64,000 nucleotides of DNA, from assembly GCA_033558025.1 (NCBI GenBank), contig JAUCEF010000001.1, forward strand, positions 1,426,001 through 1,490,000. The letters are read 5' to 3'. The notes under the pieces were generated by a model, which was not told the DNA's origin, ran no database searches, and saw only the letters and a program-made list of their open reading frames with translations. The position numbers were made by a program, and so were the translations under genes. Of this stretch, positions 1 to 10,445 are shown one piece after another; within the stretch, counting starts at the first letter, position 1, and the number at the start of each line of letters is the position of its first letter. The DNA is from Phytophthora sp. 'mugwort' (taxonomy: Eukaryota; Oomycota; Peronosporomycetes; Peronosporales; Peronosporaceae).

Positions 1-1395
1 AGCTGCAGGACTAGGCTCAGCATTCATGGGCTCATTTGAGTCCATAGAAATTTGCTTGTCCTCGCGGATGTGCATGGTGCACATGCCCTGGTTGCGCGAG
101 AGTTTCTTGCACCCTTCAACCTTGCACAGACGACCACGACGGTGAACCTCGCAGAAACCTCCGCCGCGATCCGTGCGGACGCAGCCCTCGATCTTGCAGT
201 TGCGGAAACCGCCATGCGTGGCGCAGAAGTTGCCGCGCTGCGCGCCCTTGGGGCAGCCCGCAGCTTGGCAGCGCTTGCCACCACCATGAGCACGGCATAG
301 ACCGCCGCCCTGCGAGCTCTTGTTGCAATTGGGATATTTGCAGCGAGCACCTCCGCCGTGCGCCTTGCACAGGCCATGCGACTGTGCAGCCTTAGCACAT
401 CCCTCCTCCTTGCACTTCTTACCACCGCCGTGGCCAATGCAAAAGTCGCCGTTCTGGCTCGACTTCTTGCAGCCCTCAATGCTACATTTGCGACCGCCTC
501 CGTGCGTCTTGCAGAAGCCCTTGGAGCGCACGCGGCGCTCACAATCAGCCACCTTGCAGGTTGCCATGCTCTTAGGAGATTTGGTGGTCGATTTCATGTT
601 ACCAGCAACGGCACCGTGGGCGAACTGGTCCAGCTCCGGTGAACGGAATAACATTTCCTGCTCCATCTCGGGCAAAAGGCGGTCGAGCGAGTCGAAGGCT
701 GACTCGATCTGCTGAATGTCCTGAGGCATACCGGGAAGGACAGGCTTGGCAGCGACCGAATTACCGAACACGGCGTAAGCCAGGGGATCCAGGTCGTCGA
801 TGGCCATCTTGTTGGCGTTGTCAGCTTGTGTAAAGGCGATCGGCTCGACGTTCATGGCCGAGGACGACGAAATAGGCTCAGACTTCATCATACTCTGTGA
901 CGGGGTCTGGTACTGCAGGGGCTGCTGATGACCCATGCTGATCTCGAGTAGATGCTGCATCTCGTTCACGTGCACCTGACGAGGAGGCATGGGTACGTTC
1001 ATAGTGGCTAGGAATCCCTGTTGCTGTTGCTGCATGACAGACACGTAACCATGACTGTGATGCCGTGCAAGTGTAGGTGGTACACCCATGGCGAATGACG
1101 TCGGCTGCTGTTGGTACGGCGTTGAGGCCATCTGACGGGACAGGGCAACGGGCATTGAGGTGTGGCGCGTGAGCACTGCTGGAGGGCAGCCAAAGCCGAA
1201 TTGCTGCGGCTGCTGGGCATACTGTTGCGAGCGCGACCAGGCATCGACGTCGCAACCCATCATACCCATGTCTCCAAGCAACATGTCCGAGAACTGGGGC
1301 TGCTGCGCCATTGGAGCGCGCACGGTCTTATTGACCATCCCGCTGGGCCGCTGCTGGCCATTCGCGTCACTGTCTTGTACGCTTTCAATAGACAT
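1..1395 (-). CDS. WRKY19-like zinc-finger protein, 3' end beyond window
   Basis: The frame is open for 465 codons from the ATG at 1393-1395 to base 1, with no stop, so the C-terminus lies outside the window. An in-frame stop (near 1495) precedes this ATG with no other ATG between, which fixes the start. Residues 1-275 are low-complexity and Gln/Met/Pro-rich, with runs such as QQYAQQPQQF and MQQQQQ. Residues 280-442 (bases 70-558) form seven tandem C-X4-C-X9-C-X2-H modules at a 24-residue period, joined by HGGG-type linkers (for example CKTHGGGRKC). This cysteine/histidine module is typical of the large oomycete family annotated as WRKY19-like. It probably binds zinc, and by inference nucleic acid or protein. 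I see no WRKYGQK motif in the visible part. The Gln-rich N-terminus followed by fingers suggests a transcription-factor-like nuclear protein, but no target can be named. Confidence 0.85.
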   Translation of the reverse strand, partial: MSIESVQDSDANGQQRPSGMVNKTVRAPMAQQPQFSDMLLGDMGMMGCDVDAWSRSQQYAQQPQQFGFGCPPAVLTRHTSMPVALSRQMASTPYQQQPTSFAMGVPPTLARHHSHGYVSVMQQQQQGFLATMNVPMPPRQVHVNEMQHLLEISMGHQQPLQYQTPSQSMMKSEPISSSSAMNVEPIAFTQADNANKMAIDDLDPLAYAVFGNSVAAKPVLPGMPQDIQQIESAFDSLDRLLPEMEQEMLFRSPELDQFAHGAVAGNMKSTTKSPKSMATCKVADCERRVRSKGFCKTHGGGRKCSIEGCKKSSQNGDFCIGHGGGKKCKEEGCAKAAQSHGLCKAHGGGARCKYPNCNKSSQGGGLCRAHGGGKRCQAAGCPKGAQRGNFCATHGGFRNCKIEGCVRTDRGGGFCEVHRRGRLCKVEGCKKLSRNQGMCTMHIREDKQISMDSNEPMNAEPSPAA

Positions 1396-4300
1396 CTTCC
1401 AAGCTGCCACGTCCAGGTCCTGTAAGTGTCTGGAGCAGCTCGATTTTACAACTGAGGCGAACGTCTTGAGGCGTCGCGCTGCTGGGCGGGGCTGGCTTCA
1501 CTCGTTGCTAACGGTACGGACCTGCTGCTGCACCGCTTGAAGGGAGTCTCGTGGCTCAGAACCAGGAGATCACGCGCTCGGATGGGACAACACGCTCCTC
1601 GGGATGTGGAGAGTGTGCACGACGGAAATTCTCTTCGAAATCGAACGCAAGAATTGTCGGCTCGAGAATGTGAGAACAGGCCGACGAATGCTTGGAAGGG
1701 CAAGAGCTCGCTTTGGGATCGGCGATAAGAAAACTGATCCAGCGAGTAATCGACACGGTTGCGTATGTGAGAATCGGTGGAGGGGTCCAAACCGCGCAAA
1801 ATGAAGAGTGAGAGCGGAGGCAGTCACTGGGTGGCTGGATGTCGGCGAGGATCACGGTCATGGACGTCGACAGACAACAGACCAGCCGGCGGGTGCGTAC
1901 GGCCCCGTTTGGTGTTGTCGTGACAACGCCGCGGCAGTGGTCCGACTTCCTCTAACCCGAACTGACTAGCTGCCACTAGTCAGCAGCATACAAACTTCGA
2001 GTCGCCGCGACATCTGGTGGTAGCGCTACCTGCAGCTGTTGACATCCACCCAGGAAGGTCCGCCACTCTCCCGCTGCCCGTGGCCAACATGGCAGGAGAG
2101 AGCCGTGACCCCGAGGTGGGGCGTATGTGCTTAGGATACCCGCCAGCGGGCCGTAAGCGAGCGGCTTTGAGAACTAAATGGAGATGTACACGCGACTCAC
2201 ACTATTTCATTGAGCTCGGAGCTTTCACTAAAGTATTAGACCACATTACGACGCGTTTCGACGCCAACGCAATGATGGTTGCTGCTATGGTACGCACCGT
2301 ACTACCTGTACCAACTGTAACGCGCATTGGTTTTCCGGCGGCCGTGCACATGTACTGTAGTTGCATATCTAGCGCACCGAGGCCACCAGGACCTGGTGGC
2401 CACCCGAAGTAGTTCCTGGCGACTGCCTTTATCCACCAAAAAACAAACTTTGTCTTTTGTCGCAGGGCATCATGGACCTGCAGGTCGTGACGATATGTCG
2501 CGATGTATACAGCCTGTACTGCTTGCTGTATTTTGCACGGGCTGCAATTAACAGAAGGGGGATGACGTACATGTGCTGTAATTTGCACAGCGCGATTTTG
2601 CTCCCCTCGACTTCAAGAAGGTGAGCGCGCCCGGTTGCGGCATTGTGCTGCCGTCGGAGCGACTATAAACACCTTTCTATTATTATAGAGAGGAAAGGGT
2701 ATTGTGTAAAACCTTTGTTAATAGTTTCCTCGTACTAACCGGAATTCCGAGTGTTGTATTCATGCAGCTGGTGGAACAGCAGGCTCGACAGGCTCCAGTT
2801 GTATCGGTTTTTATAGTATACAGCAGGGTCTTGTGAACCAGCAATGCGCGCGTAATACTATAGCGAGCAGTCCCACTGAGGGCACGCACGATTTGCCGGA
2901 GCGGCCCCCAACATCCGGTTGCTGCTGCTGTTGAGGATGATCGGATGCTTTCGCTTCTGCGCCATGGCCAACCAAGCACAACGTAGCGAAGTGCAAGCAA
3001 AGCAAAGCTTGTGAGAGTGCGGGCCGGGACGCGTTGCTATTCCGGGCAGTTCGGCAATGCCATGCCGCGTGGTAGTCACCCTCATCTCGCCCTAGCGATA
3101 ATCAGCTCGAGTTGATACCGCCAAATTATCACTCAGTGGAGTTACCACAAACCGGAGTTTACAGATCATTGGACATTCAGAACCGCGATTCAATCGGCGT
3201 CGATAACTCTACAATGTGGACGTGCGGCAAGCGTTGCAGTGGAGCATCATGTGCCTACTGACAGTTGCGCTAACCGCTGGACGATGATAGGTCTAGATGT
3301 ATACGAATGTGGAAGACGGCATCACACGGCGATGTTGTCACGCCTGAACTTAAACCCAACGTCCTGTTGAACCCACCTAAGAGAACATCCTAGTGGCGGA
3401 AAGACCTCTACCGCGTCGAGTGCGACGTGAGCGATGCCCAGCGTGAGCTAAAAGCTGGCGGTGCAAACGAGGAGGATGTGGCCGCTGTCGACCAGGCGTC
3501 GAAACCTGTCCACGGAAATACTGAAGGAACGACTTCGGTGGGGCAGCTATTTATCGCAATAGGGTTTTTTTCAAGAGCGATGCAGGGACTTCGGAAAGCT
3601 ATAGTTACCCACCTCTTATTAGCTTTATTTTGTATCAGAAACCGGTTTTTAGTAATATCGTCGCATTTGACTTGAAGTTTTAATCCGGACTGTTTTATAT
3701 CACTAACTGGAATGTATTACAATTTAGGATATCACCGGCGAGAGGAATGACTTCAGCGGTAATTGTTTTATTCGGTGGCTCTTGCACTATTATAACGATG
3801 GACTCCTGCGTGACTCCATCTTGTTACTGTACTGTTGCCAAAGTACATGTACATGTACAGTACAACGAAGCTGTCAAAATGTTCATGTACATGCAGGCTC
3901 TACAGGATGTGCGTCAAGTAACTTGCGAGAGAGCCTGCGATGCGAAAACTTTCCTGCCGCTGGTATTACAATGGATACGTGCGCGGTGCTACCAGCAGCA
4001 CAAAGGTTTCGCTTTGCGAGGTCGCCATGTTACGCATGACGCGGGAAGAGGAAGATCACCGATTTGTTAGACGGAGTACAAATACATGTACAGTACAGTA
4101 CTACCGGTAGTATTAATGCATGTACATCAAGTCAGCACAAATGTGTACTGATCGACCGCAATACAAAATGCGTTGCCGCCTCCGTCGTCAACTCAAAATG
4201 GCCGCTCGAACCGCGTCCCCTCCCCCCCTGCGCGATCTGTCTGGTCTCCCATCTCTACCGGTATGTACAATTAATTACTCACGCAGTGTAGTGTATCCGG

Positions 4301-5768
4301 CTCGGATTCCGAGTGCTCCGCGGAGCACGCAGATGTAAATGGGGCACCAAGTTTCGAGTCATCCACTTTCGCCACGCCACGACGGACTAGCTCGAGAGAA
4401 GGGCCATTCCTGCTGCCAACCAGCCGCGCATGCAGCAATGCTGCCCTGCAGGTTGCATAAGATGGCGTCCCACACCCTTAGCCTGCTGTTGTCATCGTTG
4501 TCACGTCCTCAAGCACTTGCTGGACAGTCGAGCCTGGACAATCCGCTACGACGGTGAGGCTCACCGTGAGGTATTAATAGCACGAGGAGGTCGCCGCCGC
4601 GAGAGCAGAGCCATTGGGCCCCAATCAGTGATTGGGGGCTAAGGCAACAGTCAGGCGGCTAAGGTGTGTGTATCCTTTGGTGGTAACGGCTCGATCGAGC
4701 CCGCGGCATCACCCTGTACATAGTCATCCAAACTCCGACTGCTACACCCCGGCGGCGACTTTGCAGACACATCTTATCCGGATGTCCACATTAGGGTACA
4801 GTAAGATCAAGCAAGCAAGCTTATATAAATCGGGCCGCGTCCAATTAAATTCGCGTGAAAGATGCCCAGGTCGCCGCATTCCCCTTGCATCGGCACTGCA
4901 GCAGCTACGATCGATATTTTGATGTTGTCGCCCCTGATCACGCCCGGATTAGTTTTAGAAAATGGTTCAGACAATTTATCTTTGGGCCCAATTAGTTGAA
5001 TCCAAGCCGGTCCGGAGTCCCCCTCCCCCGCCCTGAGTGGCTTCAGCTCATGTCTGCATTTCCAGCTACAGTAGCTGGCCAAGGTGATCCACGCGTGCTC
5101 AAGTTCGGAACGTCGCAATTTTTCGCTGGACGAGGCACCGGCTCTTGATGCTGTTGCTGCTCCACTGCTCAGCGCGGCAAAGACACTGTCTGTCATACGT
5201 CAAGTTCGGCGGCTAACTGACTAGCATCTAAGCGGGACACGTTGAGATTTGGGACACTGTACTGGTCCTGCCGACTATGTCACATGTATGTGCACCACAC
5301 CTCGAAAAATGGTTGGACGAGAAAAACTGTCAGTATTCGCTATGCAGTCCCCAGACGCCATTAACGCTTTTGCTTTGGTGAAGGAAGTTTATAAACTGTG
5401 TAAAGTCTTAAATACTGTGGAGGCCAGTGATGATCACAATACTATGTCCAATTACTGCATGAGTGGCGGGGTTACGACCGCGTCGCGATGCGTCAAAATA
5501 ACCTTCTGAGGCCCACAAACCCAAACAATCGGAGTGTACAGAGAATAGTTAGTTTCGTTGATAGTCGTTGCCTGTGCTACGGCCCTACTCCAGCGCGTCA
5601 ACGCTTGCTTTATAATGGGAAGTGGCGTCGTCCGTTTCGAGACCCATCTCATCGCTGTGGTCCGTTTCACTCGTCGACGAGAAAGGCAAGTAGTCAGGAA
5701 GAGAAGCGTGAGCCTCTGACGTAGAAAGAGAGACTTCGCTTGAAATTAGTAGCCAGCCTGTTGTGGGC
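1396..5768. other. Gene-poor intergenic stretch
   Basis: I find no protein gene here that I can defend. The frames are short and lack recognisable domains. Several perfect palindromes stand out: a 21-bp inverted repeat with a one-base spacer at 2381-2401, GTACATGTACATGTAC at 3843-3858, and GTGCTCCGCGGAGCAC at 4313-4328, directly behind CTCGG-ATT-CCGAG at 4301-4313. The first few hundred bases presumably hold the 5' UTR and promoter of the zinc-finger gene, and the last few hundred those of the LMBR1-family gene. No core-promoter element could be fixed. Confidence 0.5.
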
Positions 5769-7492
5769 ATGGCGGTGGATTTGTTCCTGCTGGCCGTCGT
5801 GGTCATCATAGCGCTGGCGCTTCTAATCTGCAATGTCTACATCCTTGTCTACTTCCAGCACGACGATGATAAGAACACTGCCTACTTCCCGAAAGTGCTT
5901 GTGGTACGGAGGGCGTCTGTCTTCTTGAATTGTAGAACTCATGGGATAAACACTGACGCTGCTGCTGCCCGACAGATCTTTGGGTTGTTCTTCGCAGAGG
6001 CGACGGTGCTTTTGTTGCCGCTGGATGTGGCAAACAACACGACGGCCGTCGGCTGCGCGGAAGGATGGAATACTGTCTGCGGCAACATCAACATGGACTT
6101 GTTGTGGCTCATGGTCTTCTTGTCCATCGTGATCTTTCTCGTGGTGCTGCTCCCGTTCGCCATCTTCTATTACGAGGCGGATGACGGCGAGGACAACCCG
6201 AAAAGCAGTCAGTGGGGGGAGGCGATCAAGATGGAGCTAGGCACAGTGGTGGTCGCTGCGGCGTTGATCACTGTGTTGTACCTTACAAGTGCCGAGAGCA
6301 ATATCCCTATGCGCGCCTTGGAGGTGAACTCAATGTCGGCCAGTGAGGGCTTCCAAGCGTATGTTGACGGCACCACGCTGTCCAGTACCATCGTGACCGC
6401 CGCCAGCAATGTAACAGTCCAGCATATCACGTTGACAGTGGACGTATCGTTACCAGTGTACGTCACAGGGCTCACGAGTTTCGTCGGGTGGTTCGGCTTC
6501 TCCATCTTCTGCGGCATCGGACTCATCGCGCTGCCCATGGACTTGATCCTGTAAGTCCATTCTGTCTGTGTTCATGCTGTTTGTACTGCTCATTGAGCTC
6601 CCTGGCGATGTTTTTGTTTGTCAGTGCTTTCTTCCACCGCCCGAAGTTCATCAGCGCCGATGTGTACGCAATTCAAAAGTTGATTCTCCAGCGGCGATCA
6701 GTGGAGCTGCTGGAGATCGGCCGCTCGATCAAGCAGAGCATGGACCGCCCAGGTCACGGCCAGAGTTCCTGGGAGCGCAAGAAACAGCGGCGGCTGGATT
6801 TCGTGACGCTCAATAAGTTTAAGCAGTCCGTCTATTTGCTCGAAGGCGACGTCGTGGACCTGAAACTCTGTCACGAGGAGTATCGGAATTTCAACCCGCT
6901 CAAGCCAATTTTCAAGCTGCTAATGGGCTGCATCGCGAGTATCATCAGCTGCATGTGGTTCTTCCACATTGCCCTCTACATGCTACCGAACACGCCGCTT
7001 TTGCCGTTCCTCAACACGTACTTCATCTGGTTTGACCGCTGGTTCCCGCTCTTCGGTACCATCTCAGTCGGCATCTTCAGTTCCTACTTACTAGCGTGTG
7101 CCGTTAAAGGCTGCTTCAAGTTTGGCATGCGCTGTTTCTGTATCGCGCTGCATCCGATGAAGCTCCATGGGACGTACATGAACTCGTTGATATTCAACCT
7201 CGGCTTGGCTCTACTCTGTGCAATCCCGTCGGTGCAATTCTGTGACCAAGCTTTCGCTGACTACGGTCGACTAACAGCCTTGCGAACGCTCATGGGCGTG
7301 CAGATTCACTATCTGAAAGGCATGCGCACGGTCTGGGACTACAACATCTTTGTCTACGCCATCCTTATCATCAGCTTGATCACAGCCGGTATCCTCCTGG
7401 CGAAACCTCGAGACCGCGCCTCACCCGTGGACGACATTCGCAAGAGAATCGAGCGCCAGGTCCGTGATACTGCTAATGCCAACTCCATCTAG
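5769..7492 (+). CDS. LMBR1/LMBD-family multi-pass membrane protein (3 exons)
   Basis: The exons are 5769-5903, 5976-6550 and 6625-7492, giving 525 residues and a TAG stop. The spliced protein opens with a membrane segment (about residues 5-28), then YFQHDDDKN and PKVLV, and continues after splicing as IFGLFFAEATVLLLPLDVANN. A further membrane segment ends in LPFAIFYYEADD. The block VGWFGFSIFCGIGLIALPMD leads over the second intron into a RPKFISADVYAIQK stretch. These are hallmarks of the LMBR1-like/LMBD family, multi-pass proteins that in animals include lipocalin-receptor-like and lysosomal cobalamin-export partners. Four or five more hydrophobic segments follow, up to about residue 500. The length is normal for the family. 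The substrate or partner in this organism is not inferable. ATG 5769 was chosen because the frame upstream offers only a non-ATG codon. Confidence 0.88.
5904..5975 (+). other. Intron 1 of the LMBR1-family gene (72 nt, in frame)
   Basis: The intron begins GTACGG and ends CCCGACAG. It is exactly 24 codons long and has no stop, so the unspliced message stays open. Removing it joins PKVLV to IFGLFFAEAT, which restores the conserved family core; the 24 intron-encoded residues (for example CRTHGINTD) do not fit the family. This supports it as an intron, not as coding sequence. Confidence 0.8.
6551..6624 (+). other. Intron 2 of the LMBR1-family gene (74 nt)
   Basis: The donor is GTAAGT directly after ATCCT, and the acceptor is TTTGTTTGTCAG before TGCTTTCTTCC. 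A stop lies in the unspliced frame at 6552-6554. Splicing gives LPMDLIL-AFFHRPK, the expected continuation. The pyrimidine-rich end and short length are typical of oomycete introns. Confidence 0.87.
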
Positions 7493-7574
7493 GCGGTCAG
7501 ATATTCATAGTGCCTCTCTCTTGCATTTATGCTCGTATCTTATGACAATGGAGGCACATTTAAAGCAAGAACAG

Positions 7575-8972
7575 TTATTGAGTTGCATGGTGTTTGCCAA
7601 ACAGGCGCCCAGGATCGACGATTTTAAGTGGCTTGCGGCTAGGAGACATGGGGCACTTAATGACGTTCTGAAGTGCCCGAAGCACCGGTGATGTCTTCTC
7701 TTCAGCATTCTCCTGTTCGTCTTGTTCTTGCTGCTGTTCTCCGTCGTCTTGTTTTGCTTGAACAGAAGCTAGTGATGCTGATGCGGCGTCAGATGAAAGG
7801 TCAAAACGCAGCAAACCGAGATCTTTCTCGTCGTACTCGTCGAGTAACTTCTGCAGCCATGCAAAAATCTTCGTGCCCGCACCTCCTGCGATACGGACGA
7901 ACGCGCTTTCAGTGAATGTGGGCTCTTGGAAGATGGCACGCAACGCTGCGGCTTGAGAAGGAGCGAGTGCACTGCCTTGCACTGCTCGTAGACGATGACT
8001 CCACTCGGAAGATTTATGAAGTACCTGGCGACAACGGGCCCACGAAAAGTCGGAAGGCGCAAACTTCTCCTGCTGCTTTGTCGTGGGCTTACTCTTACGT
8101 GCGTCGCGTTGCTCGGTGGGTATCTCCAAGAGGATAACGAGGCACATAAAAAGATAGTGAAGCTCTCGGATTGGGACCCGAATACTGCGTACCTTTCGCC
8201 ATTCTTCATGTGAAATGCCCAACCACTCCAAACTCCCGGTGCTCTTGGCACTGATGACATTGGTGATGGCTTCGTTCGAGATTGCTACAGCTCGTTCTGT
8301 CTCTTGGTTTCGGTCGGTAGTCACCATTTCTCGGTAGCGGAAGTGGTTGATACGCCCTTGCTTGACGCCCTTGCGGCCTCTTCCGTCGCTTGTCGGCTGG
8401 TGCTGCTTCGGCCACGTCGGAACGGTCTCACTGGACATGACGCACGTCGCCGGAATCACTTGCTGCAGCCGTTCTTGGGTCTGCTCCGATGCGGTTGCAG
8501 CAAGTTTTGCCGAGATCTTGGTGGCTTCCGCAACGGAATCGAGGCAATGCTGCTCCAGAACCAGCTTGGCTGCTTCTGTGGCGAGCTTGTAGAGCTCAGC
8601 GCCGCCTAGCAGTCGCCCACTGAGGCTGGAATCCTGGTGAGCTACGACCAACACCACATTGGTCACCTGCCAGCGCTGCAGCAAGTACAGCAGTCGGTCT
8701 CCAACGCCTATCAATGTGTCGTCGTTACAATCCTCAGCTAAATCCACGGCGCTTCCGCTGCTGCGAAGACGAGAAGCTCGAGGAAACTCCTGGAACTTCC
8801 GCAGTCGTGGCTGCTGCTTCAAAGCCTCCGAGACGATAGAACTGGTATCGTGCTGCTGTTGAAGCGGCGGCACCGGAATCACAAGACCCTGAAAGGTATT
8901 TTTCTTGAGCAGGAGCTGCGGCCCTAGAGTCGCACGACGATACACTGTGCTACTGCGCCGAGGAGAGCCCAT
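7575..8972 (-). CDS. Hypothetical 465-residue protein
   Basis: This is a single open frame of 465 codons starting at the ATG at 8970-8972 (MGSPRRSS). The frame stays open farther upstream but offers no earlier ATG. I do not recognise the family. Residues 1-100 are basic and Ser/Gln-rich. A central part near the HFRYREM motif is followed by ISNEAITNVISAKSTGSLEW and the hydrophobic stretch LHYLFMCLVILLEIP. A C-terminal region (TESAFVRIAGGAGTKIFAWL) faintly recalls the segment after the stalk of dynein heavy chains, which I offer only as a weak lead. A Gln/Glu-rich low-complexity stretch (GEQQQEQDEQENAEE) precedes the end. The gene is convergent with the LMBR1-family gene at 82 bp. Length and biased composition make a real gene likely. 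Confidence 0.7.
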   Translation of the reverse strand: MGSPRRSSTVYRRATLGPQLLLKKNTFQGLVIPVPPLQQQHDTSSIVSEALKQQPRLRKFQEFPRASRLRSSGSAVDLAEDCNDDTLIGVGDRLLYLLQRWQVTNVVLVVAHQDSSLSGRLLGGAELYKLATEAAKLVLEQHCLDSVAEATKISAKLAATASEQTQERLQQVIPATCVMSSETVPTWPKQHQPTSDGRGRKGVKQGRINHFRYREMVTTDRNQETERAVAISNEAITNVISAKSTGSLEWLGISHEEWRKVRSIRVPIRELHYLFMCLVILLEIPTEQRDARKSKPTTKQQEKFAPSDFSWARCRQVLHKSSEWSHRLRAVQGSALAPSQAAALRAIFQEPTFTESAFVRIAGGAGTKIFAWLQKLLDEYDEKDLGLLRFDLSSDAASASLASVQAKQDDGEQQQEQDEQENAEEKTSPVLRALQNVIKCPMSPSRKPLKIVDPGRLFGKHHATQ

Positions 8973-9087
8973 AACCAGAGAGAAGGTGGATGGTTGAAGT
9001 GTTGCAGTTTCAAGTGCCGGGGTGAAGCTTGACTTCCAGTTATTTATACGAGCAGCAGAATGCCCCAAAGTGCTTCCATTCTATTCT

Positions 9088-9759
9088 CTATTTGTTCTGG
9101 ACAACATTTTTGCTCAGGATCTCGTAGTCCTGCGTGTCATCGCCGCATGTGCTTGGCGACGTCTCGTCGATGTCGAAGCCCAGTCGCTCTCTGTAGAATC
9201 TCATGGCGCCCGTGTTGTGCTTAAACACGGTGAGCACCACGAGCTCCATCCCGTGCTTCCTCGCCACGAGCAGCAACAGCTGCATGAGGAACTTACCGAT
9301 GCCGTGGCCCTGTGCAGTGGTGGCCAGCTGCACCTCGTACAAATATAGAACCAAGGCGCCGTCGTCTTCCACGAAGCGGAAGTGCGCGAAGCCCACGAGA
9401 GACTCGCTCGAGCACTCGCTCTCGTCATAGACGAGAAGGTATCGCGCCTCGGTCTCGAACAGCTCCGTGCGTTTGGCGGCCGAGTCGTATCCCCAGTCAG
9501 AAGCCTGGTATAGACTTTGCATATTGTTCTCGAAGAGCGCCACGACGTGCTCCCGCGTGGCTTCGGGCAAGTCCTCGGACCGGGCACCACGGATGCTCAC
9601 ATGGGCCCCATTGCGTGTATAATGCGAGAAGGCCTGGAAATCCGCCATCACATCTAAGACGGCGTTGGCTGACACGAGAGTCGGGTGGGTCGCGGCATTG
9701 GCGGGTGCAGCTGCGGCGGCCTGCTTGATCTTCTTAGCTTTCGTCTTCTTCTTGGACAT
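9088..9759 (-). CDS. NAA40: N-alpha-acetyltransferase 40 (NatD-type, GNAT fold)
   Basis: This is a complete 223-residue frame from the ATG at 9757-9759 to a TAG at 9088. The N-terminus is Lys-rich (MSKKKTKAKKIKQ) followed by an Ala run, as expected for a nuclear or ribosome-associated enzyme. Family signatures are YQASDWGYD (about 84-92), GFAHFRF (123-129), the strand LYLYEVQL (138-145), the acetyl-CoA loop AQGHGIGKFL (149-158), LTVFKHN (176-182) and the tail FDIDETSPS (195-203). NatD enzymes transfer acetyl from acetyl-CoA to the N-terminal Ser of histones H4 and H2A. That activity is known for the family and inferred here. No intron is seen. The upstream flank begins with a 25-G run only 36 bp from the ATG. 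Confidence 0.88.
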   Translation of the reverse strand: MSKKKTKAKKIKQAAAAAPANAATHPTLVSANAVLDVMADFQAFSHYTRNGAHVSIRGARSEDLPEATREHVVALFENNMQSLYQASDWGYDSAAKRTELFETEARYLLVYDESECSSESLVGFAHFRFVEDDGALVLYLYEVQLATTAQGHGIGKFLMQLLLLVARKHGMELVVLTVFKHNTGAMRFYRERLGFDIDETSPSTCGDDTQDYEILSKNVVQNK

Positions 9760-9795
9760 CCTCCTGGATCCGGGCCGGAGCCAGGACTAAATGCT

Positions 9796-9820
9796 GGGGG
9801 GGGGGGGGGGGGGGGGGGGG
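9796..9820. repeat. 25-bp poly-G tract in the NAA40 5' flank
   Basis: Twenty-five consecutive G on the plus strand (C in the sense of the NAA40 gene), starting 36 bp upstream of its ATG. It falls in the likely 5' UTR or core promoter. Such runs can form quadruplexes and are length-unstable; the exact length may also be an assembly estimate. Confidence 0.9.
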
Positions 9821-10195
9821 CAACTTAGGTGTAGGGTTAACGGGCGATCCTTTGTCACGGGGAGTTTCCTTCAGCTCTGAGTGGTTTCCCTCGAGTGGTT
9901 TCATAATGGCTTCTGCTCTTCTCGTTAAACACAGTTCAAAATCTTCTTCGATCTGGGCAAGCGCGATCCTCGCGATTGTTCCGTCCATGATTTTGTGAGA
10001 GGCGATCCTGCAGATCGACCGCCAAATTTGTTCGTCATAAATCAACTTACAGTTGATCCGAATCTCCGCTGACTAGTGCTTGTTGCCTACGCGAAATTGG
10101 GAGCGTTTAGACACGAAGCCGAGCGCTTCCGTAACGCAGCAGTGAAAGATACCTGATTTGCTGATCTAAAAAACGTAGGGGAGCTGAGCGAGTGC
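9821..10195. other. Short unassigned spacer upstream of NAA40
   Basis: A minus-strand frame runs from about 10045 through the poly-G tract, where it reads a proline run, to 9734. It overlaps the NAA40 start and has no recognisable domain. I see no supported gene here. Confidence 0.4.
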
Positions 10196-10445
10196 ATGGT
10201 TAGAGCAGGCAATCACACACAATATTCAGTACTCTACCGCGTTATTCAGCTGGCGTGTGTTCTTCCAGCATCAACAGCGAGTTCCGAACGAGCGTTTTCA
10301 GCACTGAAGCGGCTGAAGACAAGGCTACGGACAAATATGAGCGATGAGTGGGGCATCAGACATCATGCTATTGGCAATAGAACGAGGTATGTCTGCCATG
10401 GTCGATCGTGATTCTGCTTTGGACCGATTCAGTTTGCTCTGTGAA
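10196..10445 (+). pseudogene. hAT transposase C-terminal relic
   Basis: One frame reads LYRVIQLACVLPASTASSER and continues AFSALKRLKTRLRTNMSDEW, the dimerisation region that closes hAT-family transposases. The match then shifts frame after the EW and goes on as SDIMLLAIERG up to about 10440. Nothing of the catalytic core is visible upstream, so this is a truncated and frameshifted tail. Confidence 0.75.

Noticed and set aside
24..542. 172-codon minus-strand frame rich in Ala and Arg
   Set aside because: It is a shadow of the zinc-finger gene; the true frame is the one with the regular CX4CX9CX2H modules that is open from 1395 to the left edge.
3427..3675. 82-codon plus-strand frame with an acidic N-terminal part
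   Set aside because: It lacks an ATG at its start and turns into non-coding-like A/T-rich sequence; it could be a degraded exon but cannot be supported.
4807..5196. 129-codon minus-strand frame (MTDSVFAALSSG...)
   Set aside because: The first 50 residues look mildly coding-like, but the remainder does not, no domain is recognised, and no splice partner could be defended.
9734..10045. 103-codon minus-strand frame with a proline run
   Set aside because: The proline run is simply the poly-G tract read in frame, and the frame overlaps the start of NAA40; no domain is seen.
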